This document shows positions 7,862 to 16,979 of a stretch of 37,462 bases of DNA, one piece after another. Source of the stretch: Bradyrhizobium uaiense (GTDB taxonomy: Bacteria; Pseudomonadota; Alphaproteobacteria; Rhizobiales; Xanthobacteraceae). Location: the NCBI RefSeq assembly GCF_010811875.1, contig NZ_VKHP01000062.1, positions 1-37,462 on the forward strand. Direction: 5' to 3'. A program made the translations under genes and the position numbers. The notes under the pieces were generated by a model. That model was not told the origin of the DNA, did no database searches, and saw nothing but the letters and a program-made list of their open reading frames with translations. How positions within the stretch are numbered: the first letter of the stretch is position 1; each line of letters begins with the position of its first letter.

Positions 7862-8069
7862 TTGCAAGCCGACGCACCGACTTTCCGAGTTGGCGACAAA
7901 GTGCGCCTCAGTCAGCTCGGCGCCGACCGGATCAGGAAGGCTCCTTTCCAAGACGGGACGCGTGGTGGGCGCCGGCAAGGCGAGCAAGCTGGCATTCCCG
8001 GTGTTGTTTGACGGAATGAAGTCTCCGGTTAGCCTGCATCAAAGTTACCTCGAGTTGGACGACGCATAG
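7862..8069 (+). pseudogene. Small SH3/KOW-like protein, frameshifted
   Basis: A TTG at 7862 with GAGGGG upstream begins a frame reading FRVGDKVRLSQLGADRIRK, a typical start of a small SH3/KOW-like barrel. Around 7945-7955 the sense shifts by one base into SKTGRVVGAGKASKLAFPVL and ends at TAG 8067-8069 after LHQSYLELDDA. The two halves join into one compact protein of about 68 residues. The T-run in CTCCTTTCC is a likely slip site. It is either a pseudogene or a base-calling error. Confidence 0.5.
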
Positions 8070-9089
8070 TCATGGCGCGCTGTCAGCCAAACTGACGATT
8101 GACCCATCATTGGTAATCGCCGTCCGACCGATTTCTAGCGGCCCTCACTCCGCGCGCGATCACCGAGCCGTGCCCTGGCGTCGCAAACCCCGCTCAATTC
8201 ATCCGCTACCGGTACAGCCCCGTCGATCACAACGCCGCCTTCAAGACAGTGCTGGTCTTTTGCGACGGCTGCCAGCATCACAACGGCCGGCTCAAACTGG
8301 CCCGAACCCAGTCCATAGTGGTCATTGTGGAGAACCGCGGTCGCGCCACGATCCGGCCCGCGCGCGGCCATGATGGCGGACCACGGTCGGTACACTAGCG
8401 CGAGGCCCACGTGGTCTCGGCCAAGCCCCCAGGCTACCCCAGGCCGAGGCCACGCCCTCTTCGGGGATGAAGGACGCGGAACTGGAGAAAGCGATTTATG
8501 GCGGCCAACAAAGGCGTCCCTGCCAACGCTCGACCGCGGCAGCGATTTGTCCAAATATCTATTCGGGCAACGGAGGCGGCCTGACAGGCGGTGAGCGCCT
8601 TCCGCGCAGTCAGGAGCGAGGCTTCTTGCTCCCCAATTGAATATCGCTCGGCAAAAGGACGGGACGGGACCGGGGCGCCATCGCGCACGGGAGATCGTGA
8701 GGATTTCCGTAAAACCACGGGATTTCGCCCGTGCCCCCGACGCTGAGCGTTTGGTTTCGCGCTGTGTCCGCCCGGCACCTAAACTGCAGGCATGCTGAAG
8801 CGAGGGCTGTTCGGGATTCCGCTGGATGTGGCTCGCCAGCAGGCGGCAGACATCCAGGCCTGCGGTCCCCACCCGCCATGTTAAAATCGACACTGTGAAG
8901 AATTCCGGCAAAGACAGCCGGTTTTGCGGTGTCGAAGTCACGTAATCGCAGTTCAAGAACGTCTTCTTCCGTTCGAGCCGATGATTTCGCCGCATCTGAT
9001 CAAGAGCCTCCCGTGAGCCGGTCGGCCAAAGTGGCGGATGCATTGAGATGGCGGATCGTTTATGAAAACGGTGAGGCGCTGCAGACCGT
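8070..9089. other. Gene-poor stretch before the cyclase gene
   Basis: No recognisable gene on either strand. A plus-strand frame from about 8115 to 8396 has coding-like composition (CDGCQHHNGRLKLARTQ) but no start codon and no family I know. A nested hairpin lies at 8888-8934. Confidence 0.4.
8888..8934 (+). terminator. Nested hairpin before the cyclase gene
   Basis: Outer arms CGACAC (8888-8893) and GTGTCG (8929-8934) enclose CCGGC (8905-8909) and GCCGG (8917-8921), and the inner stem is followed by TTTT. The inner part could terminate transcripts entering from upstream, about 155 nt before the cyclase start. Confidence 0.4.
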
Positions 9090-12000
9090 ATGCCCAAGCC
9101 GAACGGACCGAACGCGGGTTTTGTCGAGGGATGGCTGGAACAGCTAGGGCTGTCTGGCTACCTACAGGCGTTCCTCGACAACGACATAGACGCTGGCGAT
9201 TTGGCGCATCTGACCTCGACCGATCTTGTCGAACTCGGCGTCACGTCAGTCGGCCATCGCCGCCGGCTGCTCGATGCGATCGCAAGGCTTGCCGTGGACG
9301 TGCAGCGGCCCGAGCCGAAAGAGAAGCCCGCCCCTCGCGCGCCTGCGCCGCGGCCGCTTTCCAAAGCTGAGCGGCGGCAGGTCACGACCATGTTCTGCGA
9401 CCTCGTCGGCTACACCAGAATTTCCTCCGATTTCGACGCCGAGATCGTGCTGGAGCTCCTCACCAGTTACAAAGATGCTTGCGCCACGCTAATCGAGCGC
9501 TATGGCGGATACGTGCTGCGCTATGTCGGGGACGGCGTGCTCGCGACCTACGGATATCCGCGCGCGCGCGAGGACGACGCGGCACGCGCGGTCGCGACCG
9601 GGCTGATGCTCGCCGAAGAGATCGGCAAGCTGGTCACACCAAGCGGAGAACAACTTCAGGTACGGATCGGCATCGCCACCGGACCGGTCGTGGTCGGCGA
9701 CCTGGTCGGCCATGCCGCCATCGAGCGGGACTCGCTGGTTGGCGAAGCCCCCAACCTTGCCGCGCGGCTGCAAGGCCAAGCCGGGGCCGGCGAGGTGCTC
9801 ATCGCGGAAACGACTGCAAAAATCATCGGCGGACAATTCCGTCTGGAGAATCTCGGCATGCGAAGCCTGAAGGGTTTCGAGGCGCCAGTCACGGCCTATC
9901 GTGTGATCGGGGAACAGCGGGGAGCGACCCGCTTCGACGCAGTGCACGGCGCGGTCAGCTTGCCCATGATCAGTCGCGAGCACGAGATCTCCCGACTGGT
10001 CGACCGTGCCGCCGCGGCCCTGCTCGGCCAGGGCCAGATCGTCGTGATCACCGGCGAGGCCGGCATTGGAAAGTCGCGCCTGATTGAGGAGATGCACCGC
10101 AGGCTCGAGATCAGACCGGAACACCGTGTGGTGTTGCAATGTTCACCGATCCACACCAACCGCCCGTTCCACCCGATCACCCACTATCTCGACTACATGA
10201 CGGGCGTGGAGGCGCCAGATGCTGATGTGCGCCAGCTCGACAAGCTCGACGCAATGCTGCGCGGGCTCGGCCAAGCGAGCCCCGAACGGCTGGCGCTAAT
10301 CGCCGAACTGTTGCGGCCCGAGAGCAGCGACCGAAGGCTATTGCTGCGGCTTGCGCCCACAGAAATCAGGGCACGCACCATCGCGGCGCTGCTCGACATA
10401 GTCGAGGCGATCTCGCGCGAGAGCCCAATCATCGTCATCGAGGACGTGCATTGGGCGGATCCCTCGACCAACGAATGGTTGGAGCAGCTGGCCGGAATGA
10501 TCCACAACCTTCCGATATTGCTGGTCGCGACTATGCGCCCGGAGGAGATGCCGCAATGGGCGCGACGTTCTGGCGCGAGCATTCTTCGGCTGACACGGCT
10601 ACAGCCCGACGAGATCAGACGGCTCGTCAATACCATCGCCGCCGAGCGCAAGATGCCGATCAGTATGATCGAAGCGATCGTGGTGCGCTCGGACGGCATT
10701 CCGATCTTTGCTGAGGAATTGGCCCGCAGCCTGCAGGCGATGGGGGACGCCTCTCCCGGCGCGACGGATGCGACCGCGATCCCGGTGACCCTGAACGAAA
10801 TCCTGCTGGCGCGGCTCGACCTGCTCGAAAATGGCCGTGAGACGGCGCAGCTTGCGGCCGCTATCGGGCGCGACATCCCGCTCGATTTGATGATAGCGGT
10901 ATCGCCGTTCGGCGAGGCCGCTATGCGGGAGAGCATCGAGGGACTGGTCGAAAGCGGTATCTTCGTCACGCGTCCCAGTGGCTTTGGTGATGTCGTCGAT
11001 TTCCGCCACGCGCTGCTGCGCGACGCCGCCTATCACCTGCTGCTGCGGCGCGACCGGTTGCTCGTCCACAAGCTGATTGCCAACACCATCGAGGCGCGAT
11101 TTCCCGCAATCGTCGACAGCATGCCGCACATGCTGGCGCACCAGTTCGCGGAAGCCGGGGACCATTCCGCCGCCATCATCTATCTGGAAAGGGCAGGACG
11201 TGACGCCGCGCGTCGCTCGGCGGCGGTCGAGGCGGTCGCACATTTCACTGCAGCGCTGGAGCAGACCTCACGCCTGCCACCGGGAGGCGAACGTGACGTC
11301 CGAGAATTCGACTTGCGGCTTGCCATTCTGGGGCCACTGATCGCAGCACGTGGCTATGGCGCGGGCGAGGTCGAGGGGCAGATCGCGCATGCTGTCGCGC
11401 TTTCGGCTCGCATCGGCGGCGGCGAACGCATCGTTCCGGCGCTGTTCCTGAACTGGATCGCCCGCTTCAACGAGACCGATGTTCGGTTCGAAGTGGCCCG
11501 CCAGATCGTGCAAGTGGCGGCGCATGGCAGCCCCCTGGACAAACTGATCGCGCATCGCTGCATGGGCACGACTTTGCTGTTTCGTGGCGAGTTTGTCGCG
11601 GCGATCGCTCAGTTCGAGCTATTCCAGAAATTGTTCGTTCCTGTACGACACAACGAGGCGCTGAACAAGGTCGGCGCCACCGTCCATGCCGTCACTGTCA
11701 AGGTTGGGCTTGCCGAAGCCTGGACTATGCTCGGCGACATCGAACGAGCCGGCATCTGGCGCAAGGCTGCGCTGGACGATGCCAACGCGAGCGGCCACTA
11801 CCAGACGATCTGCCATACCACCGCTTTCGCAGGCGGCCTGCTCGCCGCCTTGATGGAAGATGTCAACGATCTTGCCTTCCATGCCGCGCGGTTGCGGGAC
11901 CTCACGCTGCAGCACGACCTGCCCTACTGGCGGCCCCACGCCGATCTGCTTGCAGGCATGGCTGACATTCATCGGGGATTTGTCGAAAAGGGTTTCCGTC

Positions 12001-12332
12001 TGGCGCAACACGGCATGGAACGTATGGCCGCCGAGCGCTTGCCCTCGCTGTCTGCGTGGTGCGTGGTGTTTGCCGGCGGTTGCGTCAGGGCACACCGCCC
12101 CGAGGAAGGGCTCGCGACACTGGCAGGTATCGCCGAGGAGATCGATACCGGCGAGCGCTGGACAGCCGGCGAGTTTCACCGGTTACGGGGCCTATTACGA
12201 CTGCAATCCGGCGATAGCCCGGGTGGCCTTGAGGACCTCGCGGAAGCGCAGCGGATCGCCACTCAGCAAGGTTCGGCGCTGGTCGAGTGCCGCGTCAAGG
12301 CTGATCGCGAGCGGGTGGCCAAAGCGAGCTGA
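9090..12332 (+). CDS. SAM-domain adenylate/guanylate cyclase with AAA ATPase and TPR-like region
   Basis: A 1080-residue multidomain protein. Residues about 10-70 form a SAM domain (FVEGWLEQLGLSGYLQAFLD). Residues 96-275 are a class III nucleotide cyclase domain with both metal aspartates (D104 in MFCDLVGYT, D148 in YVGDG) and the NLAARL motif (222-227). Residues 285-600 are a signalling P-loop ATPase: Walker A GEAGIGKS (322-329) and Walker B VIEDVHWAD (449-457). The rest, to the end, is helical TPR-like repeat. The architecture is known in Bradyrhizobium and other soil bacteria; products may be cAMP or cGMP, and ligands are usually unknown. There is no membrane segment, so it is cytoplasmic. 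It stands alone. The ATG follows a modest GAGGCG about 12 nt upstream. Confidence 0.93.
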   Translation: MPKPNGPNAGFVEGWLEQLGLSGYLQAFLDNDIDAGDLAHLTSTDLVELGVTSVGHRRRLLDAIARLAVDVQRPEPKEKPAPRAPAPRPLSKAERRQVTTMFCDLVGYTRISSDFDAEIVLELLTSYKDACATLIERYGGYVLRYVGDGVLATYGYPRAREDDAARAVATGLMLAEEIGKLVTPSGEQLQVRIGIATGPVVVGDLVGHAAIERDSLVGEAPNLAARLQGQAGAGEVLIAETTAKIIGGQFRLENLGMRSLKGFEAPVTAYRVIGEQRGATRFDAVHGAVSLPMISREHEISRLVDRAAAALLGQGQIVVITGEAGIGKSRLIEEMHRRLEIRPEHRVVLQCSPIHTNRPFHPITHYLDYMTGVEAPDADVRQLDKLDAMLRGLGQASPERLALIAELLRPESSDRRLLLRLAPTEIRARTIAALLDIVEAISRESPIIVIEDVHWADPSTNEWLEQLAGMIHNLPILLVATMRPEEMPQWARRSGASILRLTRLQPDEIRRLVNTIAAERKMPISMIEAIVVRSDGIPIFAEELARSLQAMGDASPGATDATAIPVTLNEILLARLDLLENGRETAQLAAAIGRDIPLDLMIAVSPFGEAAMRESIEGLVESGIFVTRPSGFGDVVDFRHALLRDAAYHLLLRRDRLLVHKLIANTIEARFPAIVDSMPHMLAHQFAEAGDHSAAIIYLERAGRDAARRSAAVEAVAHFTAALEQTSRLPPGGERDVREFDLRLAILGPLIAARGYGAGEVEGQIAHAVALSARIGGGERIVPALFLNWIARFNETDVRFEVARQIVQVAAHGSPLDKLIAHRCMGTTLLFRGEFVAAIAQFELFQKLFVPVRHNEALNKVGATVHAVTVKVGLAEAWTMLGDIERAGIWRKAALDDANASGHYQTICHTTAFAGGLLAALMEDVNDLAFHAARLRDLTLQHDLPYWRPHADLLAGMADIHRGFVEKGFRLAQHGMERMAAERLPSLSAWCVVFAGGCVRAHRPEEGLATLAGIAEEIDTGERWTAGEFHRLRGLLRLQSGDSPGGLEDLAEAQRIATQQGSALVECRVKADRERVAKAS

Positions 12333-12714
12333 ACCTTTACCGCAACTGGTGCACCGCGTCCTTGGCGGCGCGGGGTTGCTGAGTAGCGGATCGAGGAGCT
12401 AAGGGAAACGCTGCTGCACGTCGAGCCCGAACTTCCGTCGCGCTCCATCGACCTGCCCTGCCCTTGATCGCGGCATCAGCACGGTGAACGCTCCTGCGGA
12501 GACAATGGCTGGTCATTCGAAGTGCTGGCTTGCCGGAACGCCGGCTTGTATCGTCAGGCCTTCATGGTCGGCTATCCCGGATTCGGCGGGACACGCTGAT
12601 GAGCGTGGCCAGGGAGCCCTCCCGACGTGGGCGTTTGGACCAGGTAATTCAGCAACCAAAACGAACGTGAGGTGTTTTAGAATCGGGCGACTTTCTAAAG
12701 GCTGGGAGAGTCCG
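12333..12714. other. Intergenic stretch, nothing recognised
   Basis: No gene is evident. The frame that runs in from 12484 is only an upstream extension of the secreted protein starting at 12715 and lacks coding character. Confidence 0.4.
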
Positions 12715-13095
12715 ATGCTTAGGAAAATCCTAATCTCACTGATCGCAGTTATCGCCGTGGCGTTTGCACCGACTGCTGCCTCTGCGCGCGGAGGCTTCGG
12801 CGGCGGTGGCTTTCATGGCGGCGGCTTTCATGGCGGATTTGGTGGCGGCGGCTGGCGCGGCGGTGGTTGGCGCGGAGGCGGGTTTGGAGCGGCCGCTGTT
12901 GGACTTGGGGTAGGTCTCGGCTTGGCGGGTGCCTACGCTGCCTACGGTTACCCCTACGGATACGGCTACCCGTATGGGTATGGTTACGACTACGGCTATG
13001 GCTACGGTTACCCGTATGGCTACGGCTACCCGTACAGAGCCAGTTATGGCTATTGCCTCGCAACAGCCAGCCAGCAGGCATATACTTGCTATTAA
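12715..13095 (+). CDS. Secreted Gly/Tyr-rich repeat protein
   Basis: ATG at 12715 with GGGAG about 8 nt upstream gives 126 residues and is preferred to the upstream in-frame ATG at 12484. It begins with a clear Sec signal peptide (RKILISLIAVIAVAF, then AASA before RGG, residues 2-24). Next come Gly/Trp/His repeats of the GGGFHGG and GGGWRGG kind, a hydrophobic Gly/Ala segment, and tandem YGYPYGYG repeats. The end has two Cys (YCLATA and YTCY). Such proteins are often mislabelled sulfur-globule proteins. An envelope or surface role is likely but unproven. Confidence 0.75.
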   Translation: MLRKILISLIAVIAVAFAPTAASARGGFGGGGFHGGGFHGGFGGGGWRGGGWRGGGFGAAAVGLGVGLGLAGAYAAYGYPYGYGYPYGYGYDYGYGYGYPYGYGYPYRASYGYCLATASQQAYTCY

Positions 13096-13106
13096 TAGCT
13101 ATTAAT
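13091..13106. repeat. 16-base perfect palindrome over the stop codon
   Basis: ATTAATAG followed by CTATTAAT is a perfect 16-base palindrome that contains the stop codon of the Gly/Tyr-rich gene. It is AT-rich in a GC-rich region. It might help end transcription or be a binding site. Confidence 0.35.
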
Positions 13107-13203
13107 GGCGAGCCAGCGGCTCATCCTGCTTGAGCGTTGAGACAATCACGACCAGCCGATTGGGGGAGCCGTGGTGCTTTGCCCGGCAAATGTGGAGGGT
13201 AAA

Positions 13204-13436
13204 ATGGCCCTGCACTTCAGCCAGGTCGGGACTGGCGATTTGGAGATGTGGATCGCAAGCAGCGACGACTACTCATTCGTCATCAGCAACGAGAGCCGGA
13301 GTGGACCCGGGTTGCATGGAGAGCCGGGCTTTGTTGCGTCATATCGCCCCCGAAAGCACCCAGCGTTCGACAATCCGTCCGACTGCCCTGAGATGGGTCA
13401 TTCCTTGAAATTGCTTGTGCGTGGCGCAAATATTGA
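13204..13436 (+). pseudogene. Small hypothetical protein, probably frameshifted
   Basis: ATG at 13204 has an excellent GGAGGG at 13194-13199. The product begins MALHFSQVGTGDLEMWIASS and continues with a strand-rich region (YSFVISNESRSGPG, GFVASYRP) to about residue 62. After about 13391 the same frame runs on to 13812, but there it lies antisense over the aspartate kinase gene and loses character. A neighbouring frame reads GSFLEIACAWRKY and stops at 13434-13436, which looks like a natural C-terminus. I infer a one-base indel near 13391. If wrong, the protein is a 202-residue chimera. Confidence 0.4.
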
Positions 13437-13548
13437 GGAGAGCGGTCACCATCTACATCATAAGCAAACGCCTCATCCACTTCTCCGAATATTCCGCTCG
13501 ATTGGAGACCAAGCCGTGAGCGGAAGCTATGCCTCCCGCTTCTCGAAG

Positions 13549-14751
13549 CTATGTTTGCTGGACCAGCGAATGCAACGCCTTAACCGAGTCCTCCCGGCTC
13601 TCAAGAGGGACAAACAGACTGATCGAATGTGGCGACAACACGTATTTGTCGGGGACAATCCCATGATGTTCGAGAACCTGCAATGCCCTGAACGGCAACT
13701 CCGACGAAACGGCGCCGAAGCACGTGAGACTAACCGAGCTCGAAGCCTCGCGCTGCTTGCGCAAATCCTCGCTTCGCTCCAACGTGCGCAACAACGCGTC
13801 GAGCCACTCTGAATCACTTGCCACGGTCATGCTGGTTTTGCCCGCAGTAAAGCCCGAGGCGAGGAGCTGCGGCCAGGACAGGCTGTTTTGCTTGAGGTGC
13901 TGCGCAAATTTCTCAAAACCGTGGTTGAGATCTTTGGAATCTATTTCGACATGCTCAATGCGAACCATTGAGTTGACGGCCAGAACCTTACCGTTTTCCA
14001 TCCCTGCAACCTCCTTCATCACTTCCGTGCCGTGTCCAACGCCACCCCACCGCTTGAGAACCAACGGCACATCCTGACTTTGTGCCAGCTCTACGCTGCG
14101 AAAATGCAGGATCTTTGCACCCCAGAAGCACATTTCGGATAAGGATGCGAAGTCCACTCGCCGCAGGGCCTTTGCATCCGGCACGATGCGCGGATCGGCC
14201 GAGCAAATGCCGTCAACCTCTTTGATGATTTCACAGCACTCAGCTTTCAGCGCCGCCGCCATCGCAACGGCCGTGGTGTCGCTGCCGCCCCGGCCGAGCG
14301 TGGTGATTTCCCTGGTCGCCGGGTCCACGCCCTGAAATCCTGCCAACACCACAACGCGCCCACGGTCGAGTTCTTCACGCACTCGAATGGGCCGCACGTC
14401 CAGAATGCGTGCCGAAGAATGAGAGCCGTCGGTCATCACGCCGGCCTGACTGCCGGTAAAGCTGATCGCGGACACGCCGAGATCGGAAAGCGCCATGCTC
14501 ATCAGGGACATGCTGATGCGCTCACCGGTCGTCAGCAACATGTCGAGTTCACGGCGATTGGGAGCCGGGCTTACTTGATATGCCATCCGGATCAATTGAT
14601 CGGTGGTCGTACCCATTGCAGAGACGATCGCCACGACGCGATGACCACGGCCATGCAGGTCGGCGAGACTGCGCGCAACGGCGCGAATTTTCGCCGGTGT
14701 TTCAAGACAGACACCGCCATATTTCTGCACGATGATTGGATGGTTGCGCAT
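13549..14751 (-). CDS. lysC: Aspartate kinase
   Basis: 400 residues with all core motifs of aspartokinase: KYGG near the start (residues 10-13), SAMGTTTDQL (44-53), LTTGERIS, TTLGRGGSDTTAVAMAAAL (about 150-168), and KEVDGICSADPR for the ATP/aspartate side. The C-terminal 130 residues look like ACT regulatory domains. Reaction: ATP phosphorylates L-aspartate to aspartyl-4-phosphate, the first step to Lys, Thr, Met and diaminopimelate. Its ATG directly follows the TAG of nagA with no gap, so the two are translationally coupled. Pairing with amino-sugar genes is unusual; it may be a second, specialised copy. The symbol is generic, as paralogy cannot be judged. Confidence 0.85.
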   Translation of the reverse strand: MRNHPIIVQKYGGVCLETPAKIRAVARSLADLHGRGHRVVAIVSAMGTTTDQLIRMAYQVSPAPNRRELDMLLTTGERISMSLMSMALSDLGVSAISFTGSQAGVMTDGSHSSARILDVRPIRVREELDRGRVVVLAGFQGVDPATREITTLGRGGSDTTAVAMAAALKAECCEIIKEVDGICSADPRIVPDAKALRRVDFASLSEMCFWGAKILHFRSVELAQSQDVPLVLKRWGGVGHGTEVMKEVAGMENGKVLAVNSMVRIEHVEIDSKDLNHGFEKFAQHLKQNSLSWPQLLASGFTAGKTSMTVASDSEWLDALLRTLERSEDLRKQREASSSVSLTCFGAVSSELPFRALQVLEHHGIVPDKYVLSPHSISLFVPLESREDSVKALHSLVQQT

Positions 14752-15933
14752 CTAACCTCGGTGAGAAGCCATGCTCGCCCCGCCCATCGAACCGACACCG
14801 CCTATCCATGTGCCGATGACTTCAAAGTTCGGACTGAAGGCGACAAGGTCCGCGCGGTATCCGGGCGCGATCCGTCCAAGCTCGGACTCAAGACCCAGAA
14901 ATGTCGCGGGCGTCCGGGAGGCCATGATGAGGGCGTCGATAAGGGGGATTCCGACGAGCGCAACAGCGTTACGCACCGCCTCGATCATGGTCAGGTGAGC
15001 GCCCGCGAGCGTGCCATCCAGGCCAGTCAGGCGATTTTCTTGCAATGTAATCGGCCTTCCCTGCAGCAAGAATTGCCGATCGTCCGTGCCCACCAATGGC
15101 ATGGCATCGGTGACCAGCATCAATCGATCGCGTCCCTTGCAGCGGAAGGCAACACGCAAACCAGCGCGGTCAACGTGAATGCCGTCGCAGATGATGCCTG
15201 CAAACAGCCGGTCATCCTCAAGCGCGGCGCCCACCAAGCCCGGCTCCCGGGCGTTCAGCTGCGACATGGCGTTGAACAGATGGGTCACCCCCAAGATACC
15301 ACGATCGACCGCCGGCCGGATTTCGGCTGCGGTGGCGTCGCTGTGGCCGGCAGAGATACGCAATCCGGCGCCGATTAATTCATCGATCATGTACGCGGGC
15401 AAGCATTCCGGTGCCAAGGTCACAACGGAGCGGCCGCGGCCCCCGAAACTTTTGATGGTGGCGAGATCGCGCCGATCGGGCACGCGTATCTCGGCTTCCG
15501 GATGAATACCCTTGCGGGACCTGTTGAGGGCAGGACCTTCCAGATGAAAGCCAAGCACGCCAGGAATTTTGAGGCACGCCTGAGCTGCTTCGGCCAATCG
15601 CTCGATGACCTCGCGTCGATCGGTGATGAGGGTTGGCAAGCAGCCCGTGGTTCCCGCCTTGCCGTGCGCCGCGACGATACGATGAACGCCGGCCTTCGTT
15701 GGCTGGTCGTTGAGAAGAACGCCCCCGCCTCCGTTCACCTGAATGTCGATGAATCCGGGTGCAAGGATCGCGTCGGCGGGAAGGTGGATTGAGGCCCGCG
15801 CCTCCTCACCGAAGGTGATGCTGTCAATCTGCCCCTGCGAAATCCTGACCACCCCCGGCCCGCGCATGTCGGCACCATCAAAGATCTGCTGCGCGGCAAC
15901 CGAGAGAAAGACGGAAGACCCAGCTTGGCCCAT
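14752..15933 (-). CDS. nagA: N-acetylglucosamine-6-phosphate deacetylase
   Basis: 393 residues, the normal NagA length. Visible landmarks: GFIDIQVNGGGG near the N-terminus (the usual GxIDxHxHG position, with Q and N in place of the His pair, as in one-metal NagA enzymes); the metal-binding Glu in HLEGPALNRSRKG; SAGHSDATAAE; THLFNAMSQL with its metal His; and the catalytic Asp in LVTDAMPLVG. Reaction: GlcNAc-6-P to glucosamine-6-P plus acetate, in the cytoplasm. It is the first gene of a minus-strand pair with the aspartate kinase and diverges from nagK across about 120 bases. With murQ and the SIS protein it completes a recycling route. Confidence 0.93.
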   Translation of the reverse strand: MGQAGSSVFLSVAAQQIFDGADMRGPGVVRISQGQIDSITFGEEARASIHLPADAILAPGFIDIQVNGGGGVLLNDQPTKAGVHRIVAAHGKAGTTGCLPTLITDRREVIERLAEAAQACLKIPGVLGFHLEGPALNRSRKGIHPEAEIRVPDRRDLATIKSFGGRGRSVVTLAPECLPAYMIDELIGAGLRISAGHSDATAAEIRPAVDRGILGVTHLFNAMSQLNAREPGLVGAALEDDRLFAGIICDGIHVDRAGLRVAFRCKGRDRLMLVTDAMPLVGTDDRQFLLQGRPITLQENRLTGLDGTLAGAHLTMIEAVRNAVALVGIPLIDALIMASRTPATFLGLESELGRIAPGYRADLVAFSPNFEVIGTWIGGVGSMGGASMASHRG

Positions 15934-16055
15934 CAGTTGCTGATCCGAGAATAGCGGTCACGGACTCGTGAGGCGCGTCCCGCGCCTGTACAGGACCTAT
16001 ATATACACAACCCGCTTCGGGGGGACCCGGAGCTAAATTCTTGCGTTAACTTTCG
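15934..16055. promoter_or_regulatory. Divergent promoter region of the nagA and nagK operons
   Basis: This 122-base gap contains a perfect palindrome CCTGTACAGG (15985-15994), an overlapping GC hairpin (GGCGCG-TCC-CGCGCC, 15972-15986), the inverted pair TCACG-N4-CGTGA just upstream, and an AT-rich TATATATAC stretch (about 15999-16007) that could be a -10 element. The palindromes are candidate operators for one regulator controlling both directions. No regulator gene lies next to it. Confidence 0.5.
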
Positions 16056-16979
16056 ATGGGAACAAAAGGTACCACGTATCTCGGTATTGATGGCGGTGGA
16101 ACCCGCTGCCGCGCCCGGATCGAGGACGAGGGCGGCAGGCTGCTCGGCGAAGCAAGCTCGGGACCTGCCACGACGCGGATTGGCGTCGAAAAAGCCTGGC
16201 GTTCCATTATGGAGGCCACTGAAGCAGCGGCCGCACCGTCCGGATTGTCGCATGAGGATCTCGCGCGGATGCACGCCGGAATTGGCCTCACCGGTCTTGG
16301 TCGCCGGGGCGCGAAAGCGGCGCTCAACGAGATCGCGCGTCCCTTTGCGTCCGTTATCTTCATCAGCGACGGTCTGGCGGCCTGTCTCGGCGCCCATAGC
16401 GGCGCGGACGGGGCCATCGTGGTGGCCGGCACAGGCTCGGTGGGTGTCGGCCTGATCGACGGGCGCGAAATCCGTCTCGCCGGTTACGGCTTTCCCGTGT
16501 CGGACGAAGGCAGCGGGGCCGACATCGGCCTGCAGGTTGTTCGACTGGCGCTGCTGGCCGCGGATCGCCGCGGCGAACTCACCCCGCTGCTTTCAGAGGT
16601 GCTGGGCGCCTTTGACCATGATCCTTATCAGGCTGTCGCCTGGTCTGAAGAAGCTAAGGCCACGGACTACGCTGCATTCGCGCCGATTGTGATACGGCAC
16701 GCCAATCAGGGCGACCCAGCCGGCCGTCGCATAGTCGAACGCGCGGCCGATGCCATTGGTGATCTGCTCGATCTGTTCCTGGCGAGAGGAATTGACCGGC
16801 TCGCGCTGGTGGGCGGGCTCGCCGACGCCATTACGCCCTGGCTAACACCTGATCTGCGCGTCCGCCTGAGGCGCCCTGACGCCGACGCAGTGGCCGGTGC
16901 GCGGCTTGTGGCGCGAGGGCGGCTGGACCTTCTCAAGAGAGAAACTGACCATGAACAGGCTTCAAAGTTCCGCGTTTGA
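16056..16979 (+). CDS. N-acetylglucosamine kinase-like (BadF/BadG/BcrA ATPase family)
   Basis: 307 residues with the ASKHA sugar-kinase fold. Phosphate-1 motif GIDGGGTRCRARI lies at residues 10-22; phosphate-2 motif VVAGTGSVGVGL at about 121-132; the GFPVSDEGSGADIG segment (about 146-159) is typical of GlcNAc kinases of the eukaryotic NAGK/bacterial BadF type; and LVGGLADAI is the adenosine-side motif. Likely reaction: ATP phosphorylation of N-acetylglucosamine, and perhaps MurNAc or glucosamine, at O-6. It is first in a plus-strand operon and overlaps murQ by 29 bases. The substrate is inferred from neighbours. The C-terminus is extended compared with some homologues, within the overlap. Confidence 0.85.
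   Translation: MGTKGTTYLGIDGGGTRCRARIEDEGGRLLGEASSGPATTRIGVEKAWRSIMEATEAAAAPSGLSHEDLARMHAGIGLTGLGRRGAKAALNEIARPFASVIFISDGLAACLGAHSGADGAIVVAGTGSVGVGLIDGREIRLAGYGFPVSDEGSGADIGLQVVRLALLAADRRGELTPLLSEVLGAFDHDPYQAVAWSEEAKATDYAAFAPIVIRHANQGDPAGRRIVERAADAIGDLLDLFLARGIDRLALVGGLADAITPWLTPDLRVRLRRPDADAVAGARLVARGRLDLLKRETDHEQASKFRV

Noticed and set aside
8135..9097. 320-codon minus-strand frame
   Set aside because: Unnatural composition, no family, start lies inside the cyclase gene; GC-skewed noise.
13437..13812. C-terminal extension of the 13204 frame
   Set aside because: It runs antisense over the aspartate kinase gene and loses coding character, so it was not counted as real protein.
14419..15378. 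319-codon plus-strand frame
   Set aside because: Antisense to aspartate kinase and nagA, whose motifs are unambiguous.
16897..16950. Upstream start for murQ
   Set aside because: The added residues come from the nagK frame region and do not look like MurQ; ATG 16951 fits the family and the overlap.
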